A stretch of DNA of 64,000 nt, from the NCBI RefSeq assembly GCF_001039355.2, contig NW_019774626.1, positions 348,550 to 412,549 on the forward strand. Direction: 5' to 3'. This DNA is from Lingula anatina (taxonomy: Eukaryota > Brachiopoda > Lingulata > Lingulida > Lingulidae). Positions 34,341 to 47,419 of the stretch are shown piece by piece; the stretch's first letter is position 1; every line of letters begins with the position of its first letter. The position numbers and the translations under genes are program-made. The notes below the pieces were generated by a model, which saw only the letters and a list, made by a program, of their open reading frames with translations, was not told the origin of the DNA and did not search any database.

Positions 34341-37300
34341 TTACGAATAACAATGGCCTTTGCCGTCCCTTCCTATCTTGCAGTTGGGATACTTCTGACA
34401 GCAGTTGGCGTCAGTCTTACACGGGTACTTGTACCAGCAATCGTAGCAGATCTTAACGTATGGGTCGCAAATGTTGTAGCGCTGGCAACAGTCTTTTGTA
34501 GACTGGCATTTCTTACGGTAGCAACTAGTGTTTGGTAATTTCTCCCATGGGCGCTCTTCCCTGTAAAGAGATTACAAATATGACAGATTCTCAGAAAAAC
34601 ACTAACAAGTAGTATTAGGCGTTATTACCATAATTTACATTACTACTAGTACAACTTTCGTGGCTGTCCCTCTTCGCCGTCGGATTATTAGGAGCTCCGG
34701 AAAGCACATACAGATGAAATTAATTGACAACGAAGTTCTTTTTTCAGCCAATCCACTCTTAGCTCAATCCACCAATGTCGCTAACCTTTATGGTTTTCAT
34801 TTTCCTTTTTTCCAATTTTTTTTTCTTGCGTGAACTACGAAAAATGCAACATACCTTATGGAATGCGATAAGCAAAAAATAATTATTATATTGACGCAAA
34901 CATACTGTTAAGAGCCGAAAAATTTGCCAGGATATTTTCCATTCGGATGCGCCAATTAATTTATTTTGCTGAATCGTTTATTTATTTACAATCTTAGTCC
35001 ATTTTTTCTGGCGGGGAGGGAACAGCTTTATGCAAGCTAATTCCACAGATAGATATACCTTGGGATCATTGCCCCCTTTGGTTTCGAATTTCAACACGCC
35101 ATAGCAGTGGCGGATTTAGGGGGGGCAGGGGGTCCTGACCCCCCCCCCCCTCCTTTGATTTCTGGTCCCTTCTTGTAGAATTTTGACTAGCTAAATCATA
35201 GTTCTAAACTGTACCAGATGGCACCGTTCGCCCTTTAAAATACCAAAAATTTCCGAGGCCCTTCAGCGGGCCCCGAACCCCACGCCAAATGGGTGTGGGG
35301 GTGGGGTCCTTTTCGCACCCGCGAACCCCCCTTCAAATAATCCTGGATCCGCCCCTGGGGCCTACGGCCTTCGTCTCACGATGATGTGGGGTTAGTCAGC
35401 CAAAAAAACCATCTCTTCAAGCTTCCAGTAGTGCACATTTGGACGTATCCATTAGTAATAGTGCATAAAACGTCCTTATAACTGACAACAGCAAACATCA
35501 AATTTTCATAACGTCATCTCTTTGAAATGATAAAACTGGTGAAAGCTAGGTAAATCAATCAAACCTTCACTTACCACACACAAGAAATCCTTTCAAATTG
35601 TATTAAAATTAATGGATTAATATTTCCGAAGTGCTGCGTCAGCTTTTCTGTCAACGGCATCAATCTACCTTTCTCTTTAAAAACTTAGCATGCCGTTTTA
35701 AATGGTTATAATATATTTATATACTAGTAGTCACAAAAAGGAAATTTCGAATAAAAATAATATAAAAATAATCCTGGATCCGCCCCTGGGGCCTACAGCC
35801 ATCGTCTCACGATAATGTGGGGCTAACCAGCCAAGAAAACCATCTCTTCAAGCTTCCAGTAGTGCACATTTGGACGTATAGGATCTTTTTAAAACTATTA
35901 TTAACCACAAAAATAACTTAAAGGTGTATAAAGTGCAAGTTTGTTAAATTGGGGAGGCTGGTTTATAAGAAATTAAAATTTTATTTTCGGAATTTTTTCT
36001 ATCCTTTCTATGTCTGATATCTATAAGTACGAATGAGTTGTGTGTGCGTGTGTCTGTGTTCAATGTATCAAAGCCGCCTGGGTGGCGATTTGCACTAGTA
36101 ATAGTGCATAAAACGTCCTTATAACTGGCAACAGCTAACATCAAATTTTCAAATCACACACAAAAGAAACTTTCAAATTGTATTAAAATTAATGGAGTAA
36201 TTGCTGTGTCTTTTCTGTCAACGGCATCAATCTACCTTTCTCTTTAAAAACTCAGCATGCCGTTTTAAATGGTTATAATATATTTATATACTAGTAGTCA
36301 CAAAAAGGAAATTTCGAATTAAACGTACACTATAAAATCTGTGTGTGATGGGGTATAAAGGCATACCGGTCCCCTTTATAGCTGTACGTATAAGATTATT
36401 ACCATCTCATATATTCATTGGTTATTTTTCCTACTTTTTCCCTTTTATTCATTCTTTCTCACGTGTCTTTGACTTTGGCAGGTGGTGACCCTCTGATTTG
36501 ATTGGCTCTCTCTCTCACTGTCAGAGACCACAGTATAAAAAAGTGTAATCAGATTGCGTTATCCAAAGATGTGAGCCCATAGTTTCCTGGAGTTTTATTA
36601 TAAAAGATATAGTTCATGTTATGTGGGGTCGGGGTATAATAAAGAGGTCCCCTACAAGTAAAAGGGAGATCTTCCACAAGTAAAAGGAAGGTCCCCCTCA
36701 AGTAAAAGGGAGGTCCTCCACAACACATGATCAGAGATCAGTCATTTGCCGCACCCGTTTCTCAGTCTTTACCTTGTGCTTGACCAAATCGACTATACAG
36801 ACATCTTTATTAAGTTGCTATTTCTTCTTGCAGGTGAGCTAGCTATTTCTTATCAAAAACATTACGAACTAACATTTTCATTTGCCAAGACACATCCTTA
36901 TTTAATTAGTTATTTCAATAAACAAGAATTTTTATTTTAATTATTCTATAAAAAGCAGTGGCGGGTTTAGGGGGGGTCAGGGGGGTTCTGACCCCCCCCC
37001 CCCCTTTCGATTTCTGGCCCCCCTCTTGAAATCAGAATTTTGACTAGCTGAATCATAGTTGTAAACTGTACCAAATGGCACTGATCGCCCTCTAAAATAC
37101 TAAAATTTTTCGGTGCCCTTCAACAGGCCCCTAACCCCACGCCAAGTGGGGTGGGGTCGGCTTTGCATCCGCGGACCCCCCCCCCCCCTTCAAATTATCC
37201 TGGATCCGCCCCTGCCATAAGGAACGGATTTCATATGTTATTTGCATCTCCATTGAGAAAGGTCAAAACTTCGATTTGATGAAATTCTTCTTCAAAATAT

Positions 37301-39964
37301 CAGAATTTGGCTCGGCTACAGAAAGATATGTTTAGATTGTATTTTCTTCTTAAATAGATTGTGCTTTTTACCCCATGGGCATGCTATATCCCTTCACTGT
37401 GATGAAATGTACAAATGTATACTTTGGCGTTAAATTTCTAAGGGATTTTATAAGGAAACTAGCCAAGTGTAAACGAAACTGGTCCATTAAATTATATTTA
37501 AAGGGAAATTCTGCGAACGGGTCCTGTAAGTAAATCCAGACAGACTACTACATAAGATAAGCTTCACGTGAAAAAGTAAGATCACATTAGTCTTATTAAT
37601 TGTGCTAAATCTGATTTTTTTAAAAGCTGTAGGTCAATGATGCAGAACCTTATAGCCGAAGGACAAATGTTTGAGATATTGTGCCACGCCCTTGAAAACC
37701 CGACTGTTTCTGAAGGTACCCTGAATGTACTGAAACTACTATAAATGCATGTATATCAACAAATGGGGTTCATGTACAGACATGTGCTTCTAAGTATCAA
37801 CCAAACTCATTTGAGTCACGACGATAGGCCTAAAAGGGGCACTAGCGAACAATTGCTGTTTTTCTTACTGCCATTATTTAAAAAAGTGTAGACTGCCAGA
37901 CTCCACACCATTACATCTTGTAGGTGACATGCAGTTATAGACCACACAAACTATACATTTCATTTTTACTTGGGTAAATTGTGCAACGTGACCCGTTTCG
38001 TGTGAAAAAAGATCGACGTCTTGTTGGTTTCTTCTTCAAGATTAAGGGGGATCGGTATTAGTTCGTCAAGATTTTTTCTCCTCTGCTTAGATAATACAGG
38101 AATAAACATTGACATGTTAAGAGATTAATTCTGTTGCATCAAAAATTAGGTGATATTATGAATTTCTTTATTTGGGCAGATGACGTTACAGTAGCGTTTT
38201 TTTTTTTTTTTTTTTTTTTTGGGGGGGGGGGTTGAAAACTATAATATCAGTGTTAAACAAATCTCCCTCGCCATTTTAAGGATTATTTAAACATAGTTAT
38301 TTGTTCTACAAATTGGAGTCAGGAAACCATCTTGCGATGATCACTCTTGATTTAAACAGAAAAGAGGCGAAATAATGCCTTTTAAATGCAACATTTAGGG
38401 TTCAAATTTTCTAAACAAAAGAATATAAAATCAAACGCTGTGAAAGCAAATGGGGGTTTACACCATAGTCGTCAACCATGCCAATTATCATGATAATATC
38501 TTACTGAGTTACAGAATTACATCGGAAAATGATCACTATCTCTTACCAATTTACACAGCAGCGAAATTGGCGATTAACGCCTGGTCACCCCATGTGCTTA
38601 AGGGTGGGGTAGTGAATAAAGGATCAGAAAAGGGACTTTGTGGTCTAAAAGTGTTTATTTTTATTACAATAATATATTAAGACAAGCATATCACATAAGA
38701 GAAATGGGAAAAATATATTTTTGCCAAATATACTTTCGCTTGGGTTAATGAGGAGACATAAAGTACATTATAAAGTTCCAATACCCCTTAAGCACCCTGG
38801 GAAAATGAACCGATATAAGGATAAAATCTTGGGACGCATGTTCAGACAGTAATTACTTAAGATATCCACCCTAAGGTTATTTGCCTTGTAACGGTCTACC
38901 GGGAGATTCTAAACATAATATCATCTAATAGGCTCGTCAGGCATCAATTATTTAGTTCACCAACACATGAAGCGGATGCTTTGTGAGAATGGAATGTCTA
39001 TGAGGCTGGGTATGTCAAGTTGGAGGACGCATTTGCTCTGTGTTTCAGACAGGAAATATGAACTGTTGTGTCATACCAATGCTATTATTCTTTCTCTCTC
39101 TCTCGAGCGCGCACCTGCCAATGCCAACATAAAATTCCACCATGCACACACATACAGAACATTGTACACAGGTCAACTGTTCGAATGCTCTCATCTTCAC
39201 AGAATCTATAAGCAAGTCGCCCTTCCCAGCACTTACTTTTTGGTCCAATATTTCTTCCAGTAGTCGTACACACCCGGATAATAGAGTTGCCTATTAAAAA
39301 AAAAAAAAAGATAACAAATATTTTATAAAACAATATATCTAGGTCAGTGATAAACAAAAACAATTCGTTACTTGATCTGCTAGACACAAAAGGTAGCCAT
39401 GGCAAAGTTTGGAGTGCAATGATAACATGAATCTATTCGACATACAGTGTAATGAAAATGAATCAGAGAGAAAACGAACGTGAATCAGTCCAAGTGAAAT
39501 AATAAGGTCAGAAATTTTAAGTAAGTAATATACTTTTAAACAGTTAATGTCAAACTGTGTTTTTTATGATATGGAATATTCAGATAATTCAACGATAATA
39601 GCATGGAGAGTATGGAGTATTGTAGGTTCATTATGTATTCCATTACGGTGGTCATAGGAGTCAGCCACGCGTATGGTGAAACACTTTTTTCTTGCATTAA
39701 ATGGAACTTAATAAATTTTGCATGCGGGTCTTTTTCTAATGGTCGTATAGGTGGACTTTACATACTCTGCCCACAGTATTGATTTATTCCACAATTTTGT
39801 GTGAAATCGCGTTAGAAAAGTTATTTCTAGAGTGTCAACCTACCCTCGCCTAAGGGAAAATTGTAACACACAGTACACTTGTTTATCACAAAAACAATAA
39901 ACAGCTGCAAGTTAGTATTCCAATCATGTGATGGGAGAAATATATATATATATTGCATTGATGT

Positions 39965-40040
<76 letters not shown>

Positions 40041-43000
40041 ACATCAACAGCAAAAAGCCAACAATCCGCTTTGTTATCATCAGATAATGTAGCAAAAAAT
40101 ATATTTCACATAAATACCTCACCTCCATAAAATCACATAAAAGGGGGGTGCTAAGTTATCATAAATATTCTAAACACCAACAAGCAACAGCAATGTTTGT
40201 ATAAAATATTCCCAAGTTGAAGAAAAAGTTAACATGTAAAGAGCAACAACAATAATAAAAATAAAATAATGATAATAATAATTATTATTATAATGGCAAA
40301 AAAAGTAGGATGAGACGGATGGGGAATATATTGATTAGTACACACTTGTAGACTCTTGAAAATAAATTTTGCTCGGAACATATATTAGTCTATATGTTTG
40401 TGTTTTTGATTTCCTAAGAACTGGTATATATAACGATGCTCTGCTCTTACGCTTCGTGCGATTGTCAACACAATAACAGAAAAAAATGCAGATAATGGAC
40501 ACTCCCAGCAAGAAAATAGGGTCGCGTTACAGGAATGGAAAACATTATTGAATCTAGGACCCAATATTTATCTTCTATCCTAGACTGAATGTAACCATCG
40601 CCGAATATCAAGAAACATGCATGTTTAAACAGAACACCTATTTCCATAAATTCCAAGCATGCACATAGTAAAATGATTTGATTGAAAATGTTGAAGTTCG
40701 TCGGGGTTAATGTGATGGTTTTAGATTTTAAAAATACAAAACCTTGATACTCAAAACACCGAGGGAATTTTGCACAGCTGGGGTTGCATGTAGTTTGAGT
40801 TAGTATACATATATGGCATACATCATTGCAGTATTCACCACTGGCCCGTTGATTAGTAACAGAGGATCAGAACAATAAAAATTCCCGAATACCTTTCGCT
40901 CCCCAGCCTTACAATACATGGAAACAAAAAATTCCTAAAAGGAAAAGCAATTGCCTAGTGTTAAGCCCATGCATCTAGGCGTTCAACATTAGAACCATTT
41001 CACGCTTACAGTAGATTCCTATCTCATCGTTTCCTAATCAATTTCTGACTTGGGAGAAATGTGTTATATAATCGACACTTTTCCACCTTTTATTTGAATG
41101 AAAACTAATCCCGTAATTTCGCATGCTAACAACGCGTATTTGGCGTTTGAAGGAAAGAGAATCTATCAAGATAAGGACATGGAATTGCCCTTAATGGTTT
41201 GTTCCTTGAATTCATTTTGTAGCCAAAAACATTCTGGAAATAGCCCGTGAGACAAAACATCTGGTTTCATAATAAACCAAGGTATTGGTACTGAAATGGC
41301 GCTCCCCGTGAGACCGTGAACATTCGCTGGGTCATTCTGGCAGAAGAGAGGTAATTGAATAAATCTAAACCAGCACCTGCCTCCCTTTTTCTCTTCTGTT
41401 TCTCCGAAGATTCTACTTATTTTATCCCATATTTTGTCGCTTCCAAATGTCGAAAACGGAAGCGTTCGTGTTAAGCCTACGTCAGCGAGATTTGATTAAA
41501 CTGGGTAACGATACTCTAGGGGTTAGCCAGAGAGATTGTTTGGGGAGATCGTATCCGTTATTGTCCATTGTTCCAAATGTGGTCACCTTGAGTGGCCTGA
41601 GAAATGCCTCCATAGTTAAATGTACAAATGTGTTTCGAAAAGCCACTGCAGTATGTATAGGGGCTTTAAGGTCAGACAAATTTGACCGGTCTGAAAGACT
41701 GTCGCATTTATTTAACAACATAATAAAATATATAAAAAATGTGTTATTGGAAAATAAATCAACAAATACCACGAAGATTGTGAACCAGATGAAGAATTAA
41801 GACCCAGCCCAAGACCCCATGAGACATAATAACGTATTTTCGACATCTAAATGCCAAGACTTGTGTCCTTAATTCGTTAATTGGACAAAAAAAAAAAAAA
41901 AAAAAAAAAAAAAAGATCGAGCACGAAGAAGTGTCACGTCAATGTGACTATGTTCTACGAGGCTGATATAAAAATTAACGTCATGTGTAGATTTTAATTA
42001 GTACGGATTCAACATTATCGCCTACTCATATGAAATGACAACACTGCATGACAGTAAATATTTTTAGCTCCATCCTATTCTTCTCTTAATATTTACAAAC
42101 AAACACAATACAGAAAAAAAACTAAGCACGAAGACTACCTATCGATTAGTAAAAACGCTTATTACCTTTTTTCTTCTTCCTGTGTATCTTCCAGTGGGCG
42201 AATTTCGTCGTCAGTGTCTGAAAATAGAAGTAACAACATACTGAACCTATCCCATGACTCTATACTGTCTAAAACACTTCACAAAACCACTAGATGATCC
42301 AACTACCCTTGCACTGCTTCTTGTTCTAGATAAATTGACTACAAAAGATACATGTAGAAAAGTAGCAATGTGCCTAAACTTAAGTTTGCCAAGAGCAGAT
42401 TGGATTTTAGTAGGTTACGATCCCATGTTATAGTTAAATAGATTACTAGATTGACTTTGACCTGTGAAATTTAACTGTTAAAGTTGTATTAGATTAACGT
42501 TGGCCTGTGACATTTAACTGTTAAAATTCTATTAGTATATTTTTGTGCCATTTGCAGGCGCAAAAATTAATTAACATCATTTAGATGCTTTTAAGGCGAT
42601 GTATTTTCCAATTTACAGCATACTAATTGCATTTGATTGTTTTAACACGAATTTCCCATTTGCCTTTAACCGAAAAGGCCACGGGAGAGAGCACAACTTG
42701 ACTTGTAGGATTTTTCTAATAAATCATTGACGAGTCATAATTATTTTATGGGACTGCATATTTCACAATAAAAAGGTTTCCAAATTTAGTCACTAATCTC
42801 ATCTAATGAACTAAGGTCCTTTGTTATGCTTAAATTGTATCAATTTTGGATGGTAAATGAGTAATCCACTATACGATACAGCGATATACCTCTTGTAAAG
42901 TCATTTGTGTATACTTAAAAAAGGTGTATATCATAGCAGTATCCGAATAAATTCCCAAGTTTGATAATTGACAGCCATTGAACTAATGGAAATATCTTGT

Positions 43001-46000
43001 CACAGTCTATTTGAGTTTAGTTCCACCGAGGCTACGCCTCTGGAGAATGCGTTCAATTTGCTGTCAGACTGGTGCATAAGATGAAGTGTCACACAGTATA
43101 AATTTGTCAATAAGATGTATAGTTATAACAGAAGATTAGGCCTACCTTGCAACCCTTCCCGCCACTCACGTACAAACACATGCTTCAGTACCAAGCACTT
43201 GGGGTTAAATTGTTTGGGCTTTTTTTTCTGTATAAGAGATTCTTGGTTATAACTGTTGAATTTCAAATAAGCCAGCAAAACAAACAAACAAATAAAAAAA
43301 CATTCTTCTCCAAATAAGTATACAGTGTGTTTCGTGTCTATGCAGCTTCACACACAGAGTTGGGCTACACCTTAACGTTAAAATTTTACCAAAACTAGAA
43401 GAGCACTCCGAGAGCGCAGACCTCCGCCAAGGCAGCAATTTCTAAATATTATTGATTATTAATGATTATTGATCCGGATCACCACCAAAAACTAATGAGT
43501 TATGTTGATGACAGACAGACAAACAAACAAACAGGGGTGAAAACATAACCTCCTTGGCGGAGGTAATTACGATTGTTTTTTTCCTGAAATTATGAACTTA
43601 TCACTGTATTTTTGGTATTTGTGTTCGAGATACAAACTTGAAACTGTAAGATGATCGCGTGAAACTGTTGCGCATTTTAATTGACATAACGCTGTAGGCA
43701 AAAATGCCACGCGAGATATTCACAAAATTAGTTAATTAATATTATTACCTTAGGTGAGACAATCGTGTTTTTGTCACATTTTATAGATTTTTTCAAAGAC
43801 GGTACATTGGTAAAAATGAGCCTTTCGTGTTCCCTATGGAGCAGCAGCTGTCGAATCTAATACGCTTGTGGCATATCGGCTCCATTCTACTCACTCACCT
43901 CTTTGTATGTTACTTCAAAGTATAGTCGAGAACTCATGTATTTTATAATATTTCTTTTTTATACCGCCTTTAATGAACCTTGCAAATAGGCAGCATCAAT
44001 AACAAACAATTCTAGTTTCGCATTTCGTATTTAAGTACATTGCCTTTACACATATGTTGCATTTTGCAACAAAGCAATCAGGCAGATACAAATAAGACTT
44101 TTGTCAATGCAATCACTTGTATAACAGTATGAAAAATGCCCCAAAATCCTCGTTTGAATTAGAAGTGGTTATGACAAAAATCTTAATTTTCTCAGAAAAC
44201 GTGTTTTAGGCTGTTGGCCTCCACCACCCCCCCCTCCCCCCCAAAAAAAAGAAAAGAAAAGAAAGAAAAGAAAAGAAAAGAAAAAAGGAAAAAAAACAAT
44301 AAATATTATGGGGTAAAATTTGTTACTCCCTTTCATTATTCCTATAAATGTATGATATTATATCAATAAGATTTCTAAAAAGTTGCATCATGTGAAAGAT
44401 AATCGGTTTTGAAGGATGAATAAGTGAACGGATAAAATCTGAGTGAATGGCATCGTTGGCGCACACCGTTAACGTAGAGAAATTTTTGCTTTTTTATCAA
44501 ATATTGCTTACTTACCATGGAGGAATGACCCTTATGATTCAGTGGACAGATAATACTTTTGATGTAGTGGGTTTTCGTTGTGATAAACTTTTTATAAGTG
44601 AATATTCTCATCAAAGTCAATCATATCTACTGGTGTTTACGCGATTTTGTTTTGCCAATTTTATCAAGTGCGCATCAATAAAAACAAATTAATCATTCAA
44701 ACAATTGTTTCCATAATTTACCAGAAGGAGAAAATAATGCCAAAAAAAGAAAGTTCTCTACTGTGCTCTCTTTAAGTTATTCCAATATATTTGCGTTCTC
44801 CCCTGTTTTTCATGTTGTCAGTGTTTATACACAGAACGAAAAGTGACTTAAATACAAGTTTTATACATTTTCTTAATGTCAGTATTGACAAAAATATCAT
44901 TATATGGCTTTATTCACTTCACGGAGCTATTAAGGGTCATTTCTGATGAATGAGGCATTTCCCCTGCCTTAAACTGCATTCCCGGTCCTACTGAACTGGA
45001 GATCACAATAATAGCCGCCAAGGGAAGCATTACAGATACTTAAAACCTTTCAGATCGACCGCCAGATGAGCATCTAAAACATTTCCTGCAAATATGACTA
45101 AAATGGTATCGGAAGGTAGTTTAACCTAAACTGTTTCACAAATCAGAGCACGTACACGTTGGGATGTTTGAACTGCGTTAGCCATGCCAATGTAGTTTTG
45201 CTTGCTTCAACTTTTTAGTTTGCCTTCGCACATCATGCTCTCTAATACCCATTGTCCATTATGTAAGATAAACTTCGCATTTTAGATTCGTTAACTTATC
45301 ACAAGCACAGCATTCGACTGATGTTAGCGTTCTGTGTCGTAATCTTAATGAATGGGTTGACGTCACTGCTGTTATAAACTTTTTTTTTATTTCATTGCAA
45401 ATATTTTAATTAAGCATAGAGAAAAATGAAGTATCAGTTTCACTTTCGGTCTGTGCTTTGTACTGAAACTGCAAGAAATAATACATTTGTTATAACTATA
45501 ACAGAGATTTATGAATGAAAAGATACAGACTTCTTTTACTATACTTTTTTATGACAATCGTAAATATTCTTGATGGCATGACACCGTGTTATTTTGCACG
45601 GGTGAGACCGACATAGCCTATCCCGTAAATGACTAGGTCCCACTGAAGGGCTAATCGACTAGTCAGTGGCTACGCGATATCTCCTGACAAGAAATTGAAA
45701 TATTCGGATCGAAACCTAATTAGTGGTTGATTATTGCTTGGGGGAATCTATCGTGCAAAAGCTTCGAAAACATTCAATTTTCTTTATGAATTTTTAAACA
45801 GTAGCTTAGGCCGCCGGCTTTACCAATGTCCTTAATTGACGCAGGCATGAAACATTCTTACAGTTCAGCACATATTGCCCCGGCATTGACATGCAAATTG
45901 TTCTTTTAATAACGCATACGGTAATTTCCGACAATCTTCGAACTCTCACGTTGCTTCTGTCTTTTATTTTCCAGGTTCATTCTGCCTGATTTCTAGTTCC

Positions 46001-47047
46001 TTTAAAAAGATACTTTCTGACATGAATCCGACGTGCTTCTAATAAAGTTTTGAAATCTCATGCTCATTTATCATTAAAAAAATTTTTTTTCGATTTGTGT
46101 GATTTACTACCGTATATTTACTGAAGCATTCTAAATGTTATCTGCCACACGACCCGTAATTAGTGCCTCCTAAATGTGTTATAATGTGTGCTGGTCGGAG
46201 TGAATTATGAACTGTCGGATAAGTGGTGTTGCTCCAGAGCTAATGGCTTGGTTCCAACAGATGCAACTGAGCTTTGCTCCAGTTTTGTTTAATATTTAAA
46301 TATCTTAATATTAAGGCAACACTTTTTGCCAACATCTCTTTCCCCAGTGTAATCACTTTTCCCTACCCGATAAGGATATAAGTCTACTGTTGTTCTTTGT
46401 ACCATAACTCTGTGTATCGTTCATTTGCTATTATTTGACAAAAAATGTATCTTTGTTTCTTCAATTTTACTTTTGCTTTTTTCGATGAGTACGACTATTT
46501 CGGTGACTACGTATATATCAAAACATCCCACACGCAAAAGCTCAGTTAATGCTTAGGCAATAACAATATATCGTTATGACTTGGGAAATTAATTCTTTTA
46601 TCTGACTCCCTGGCTGGATTTTTTATACAGTCTAAACAACACCAAAACGCGGCGCTTAAGTCTTATGAGGAAGTTTAATAGACCCATGGTTCTACTATAC
46701 GGTATTTGACTACTTAACGTTAAGGATTTCACTTTAAAATATTTATAGCAATTATTTGCATTTATATATACGAACAATATAACATTGCCAAAATATGGAA
46801 TATGTGTTGACAAATATCAGTCTAAACACGAACGCGATTCCCTTTAAGAATGCACTGAACATGGCTACTGTTATGATTGCTATCATTCAAATGCATTATC
46901 CCCTTTCAGTTAAGATTAATCATGTAATAACATACCTGCTCCATCGAGATTTGAAGCCAGAATTCTTGTCGTGCACATCATCAAACAAACTAGAAGTGTC
47001 AAGGCGAGGATCCAAGTGTGCAAACTTTGAATTTGGAAAGCTGCCAT
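34341..47047 (-). CDS. secreted double-knottin-like cysteine-rich prepropeptide
   Basis: Four small coding exons on the minus strand, 47047-46936, 42217-42166, 39290-39237 and 34560-34341, each with good GT-AG borders and matching phases (1, 2, 2), give 145 residues. Residues 1-31 are a signal peptide (WILALTLLVCLMMC...LA). Residues 32-53 are an acidic propeptide (TDDEIRPLEDTQEEEK), which ends in Lys-Arg at 54-55, a classical proprotein convertase site. The predicted mature chain of 90 residues starts QLYYPG (Gln could cyclise) and has a Tyr/Trp-rich stretch and then 12 Cys. The Cys form two consecutive frameworks: C-x4-C-x5-CC-x5-C-x6-C (residues 86-111) and C-x5-C-x5-CC-x5-C-x9-C (114-143). 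Both fit the inhibitor cystine knot pattern. Such folds occur in toxins, defence peptides and endogenous signalling ligands; nothing here tells which. I know of no named family matching it. Confidence 0.8.
35106..35357 (+). mobile_element. CAG-ended G/C-tract MITE-like repeat
   Basis: Complete-looking copy: AGTGGCGGATTTAGG, poly-G, GGTCCTGACC, poly-C, TTTGATTTCTGG, AATCATAGTTCTAAACTGTA, CCCGAACCCCACGCCAAA, and right end AATAATCCTGGATCCGCCCC. It lies in the last intron of the knottin-like gene. The right end is duplicated again at 35767-35786 as part of a local tandem duplication. Confidence 0.75.
35336..36319. repeat. local tandem duplication of about 0.4-0.55 kb
   Basis: 35336-35757 is repeated at 35767-36319. 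Both begin with the right end of the CAG-ended repeat (ATCCTGGATCCGCCCCTGGG) and finish at GTCACAAAAAGGAAATTTCG. The second copy has an extra block of about 210 bp (35881-36092), between TTGGACGTAT and AGTAATAGTGC, and a deletion of about 60 bp. Identity elsewhere is high by eye. Confidence 0.85.
36644..36727. repeat. minisatellite, about four 22-bp units
   Basis: Degenerate unit GAGGTCCTCCACAAGTAAAAG repeated three times plus a partial fourth. Confidence 0.8.
36956..37214 (+). mobile_element. CAG-ended G/C-tract MITE-like repeat
   Basis: Complete-looking copy from CAGTGGCGGGTTTAGG to TCCTGGATCCGCCCCTG, with the same ordered internal blocks as the other copies (GGTTCTGACC, AATCATAGTTGTAAACTGTA, CCTAACCCCACGCCAA). 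The flanking eight bases (ATAAAAAG, CCATAAGG) do not match well enough to call a target duplication. Confidence 0.75.
39967..40037. repeat. (AT)n microsatellite
   Basis: About 35 AT dinucleotides, flanked by the inverted words ATGTTGCATA and TATGCAACAT, so the whole tract can form a cruciform or long hairpin. Confidence 0.95.
41447..41914 (+). other. 117-codon open frame followed by poly(A), possible retrocopy
   Basis: An uninterrupted frame at 41447-41800 starts MSKTEAFVLSLRQRDLIKLG, with no recognised domain. About 85 bases later a run of about 28 A ends the block. The arrangement could be an old processed copy or chance. It lies inside an intron of the minus-strand knottin-like gene. Confidence 0.2.
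43421..43563 (-). mobile_element. 143-bp element with 12-bp inverted ends
   Basis: Begins CCTCCGCCAAGG and ends with its exact reverse complement CCTTGGCGGAGG. Internal blocks GATCCGGATCACCACCAAAA, AGTTATGTTGATGACAGACA and CAGGGGTGAAAACATAACCT match, in opposite orientation, the element at 58379-58587. It is too short to code. It behaves as a MITE-like family. Confidence 0.7.
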
Positions 47048-47342
47048 TGTGTATTCTTCGTACTTTTCTGTTTATAACAACCACTGCAGAAACAGGTACT
47101 TGGTTTTCTCAGTAGAATAAGTTTTTAAAAACTTCTCCTTTCTTTCTTTCTTTCTTGCTTATTTTTCTTCAAATCTTCCGACAGCGTTGGCTTTCCAATA
47201 TGTTGAAACTCTGCAACAAGAAAAAGTCACTTTTAAAGACAAAATAATGTTGGATACAACCTGATTAACAATTTTGTAATGTTGTTCTGACACTCGCGTA
47301 TTCAAAACGGCAGATAACATTAGGTATGAATGATCGACCTAC

Positions 47343-47413
47343 CACGGCGTGGCTTCGGCTTGACAGTAACGGTGCCAACTGATCTAGATGGCGTAGCGGC
47401 AAGCAGCTTTATA
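47343..47413 (-). promoter_or_regulatory. TATA promoter and 5' untranslated exon of the knottin-like gene
   Basis: On the minus strand TATAAA lies at 47413-47408, and an initiator-like TCAGTT about 27-30 bases downstream (47383-47378). A short exon then ends GCCGTG|GTAGGT, with the donor GT at 47342-47341. A matching acceptor CTGTTTCTGCAG ends at 47084, just before the exon that carries the start codon at 47047. The arrangement (TATA, short leader exon, small intron, signal-peptide exon) parallels that of the Tyr/Pro-rich gene at 3 kb. Confidence 0.6.
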
Positions 47414-47419
47414 AGCACC

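Noticed and set aside
36644-36727. CRISPR-like array
   Set aside because: Four adjoining degenerate 22-bp units without spacers in a eukaryotic intron; a minisatellite.
39879-40130. Open frames of Ile/Tyr repeats on both strands
   Set aside because: They are translations of the (AT)n microsatellite.
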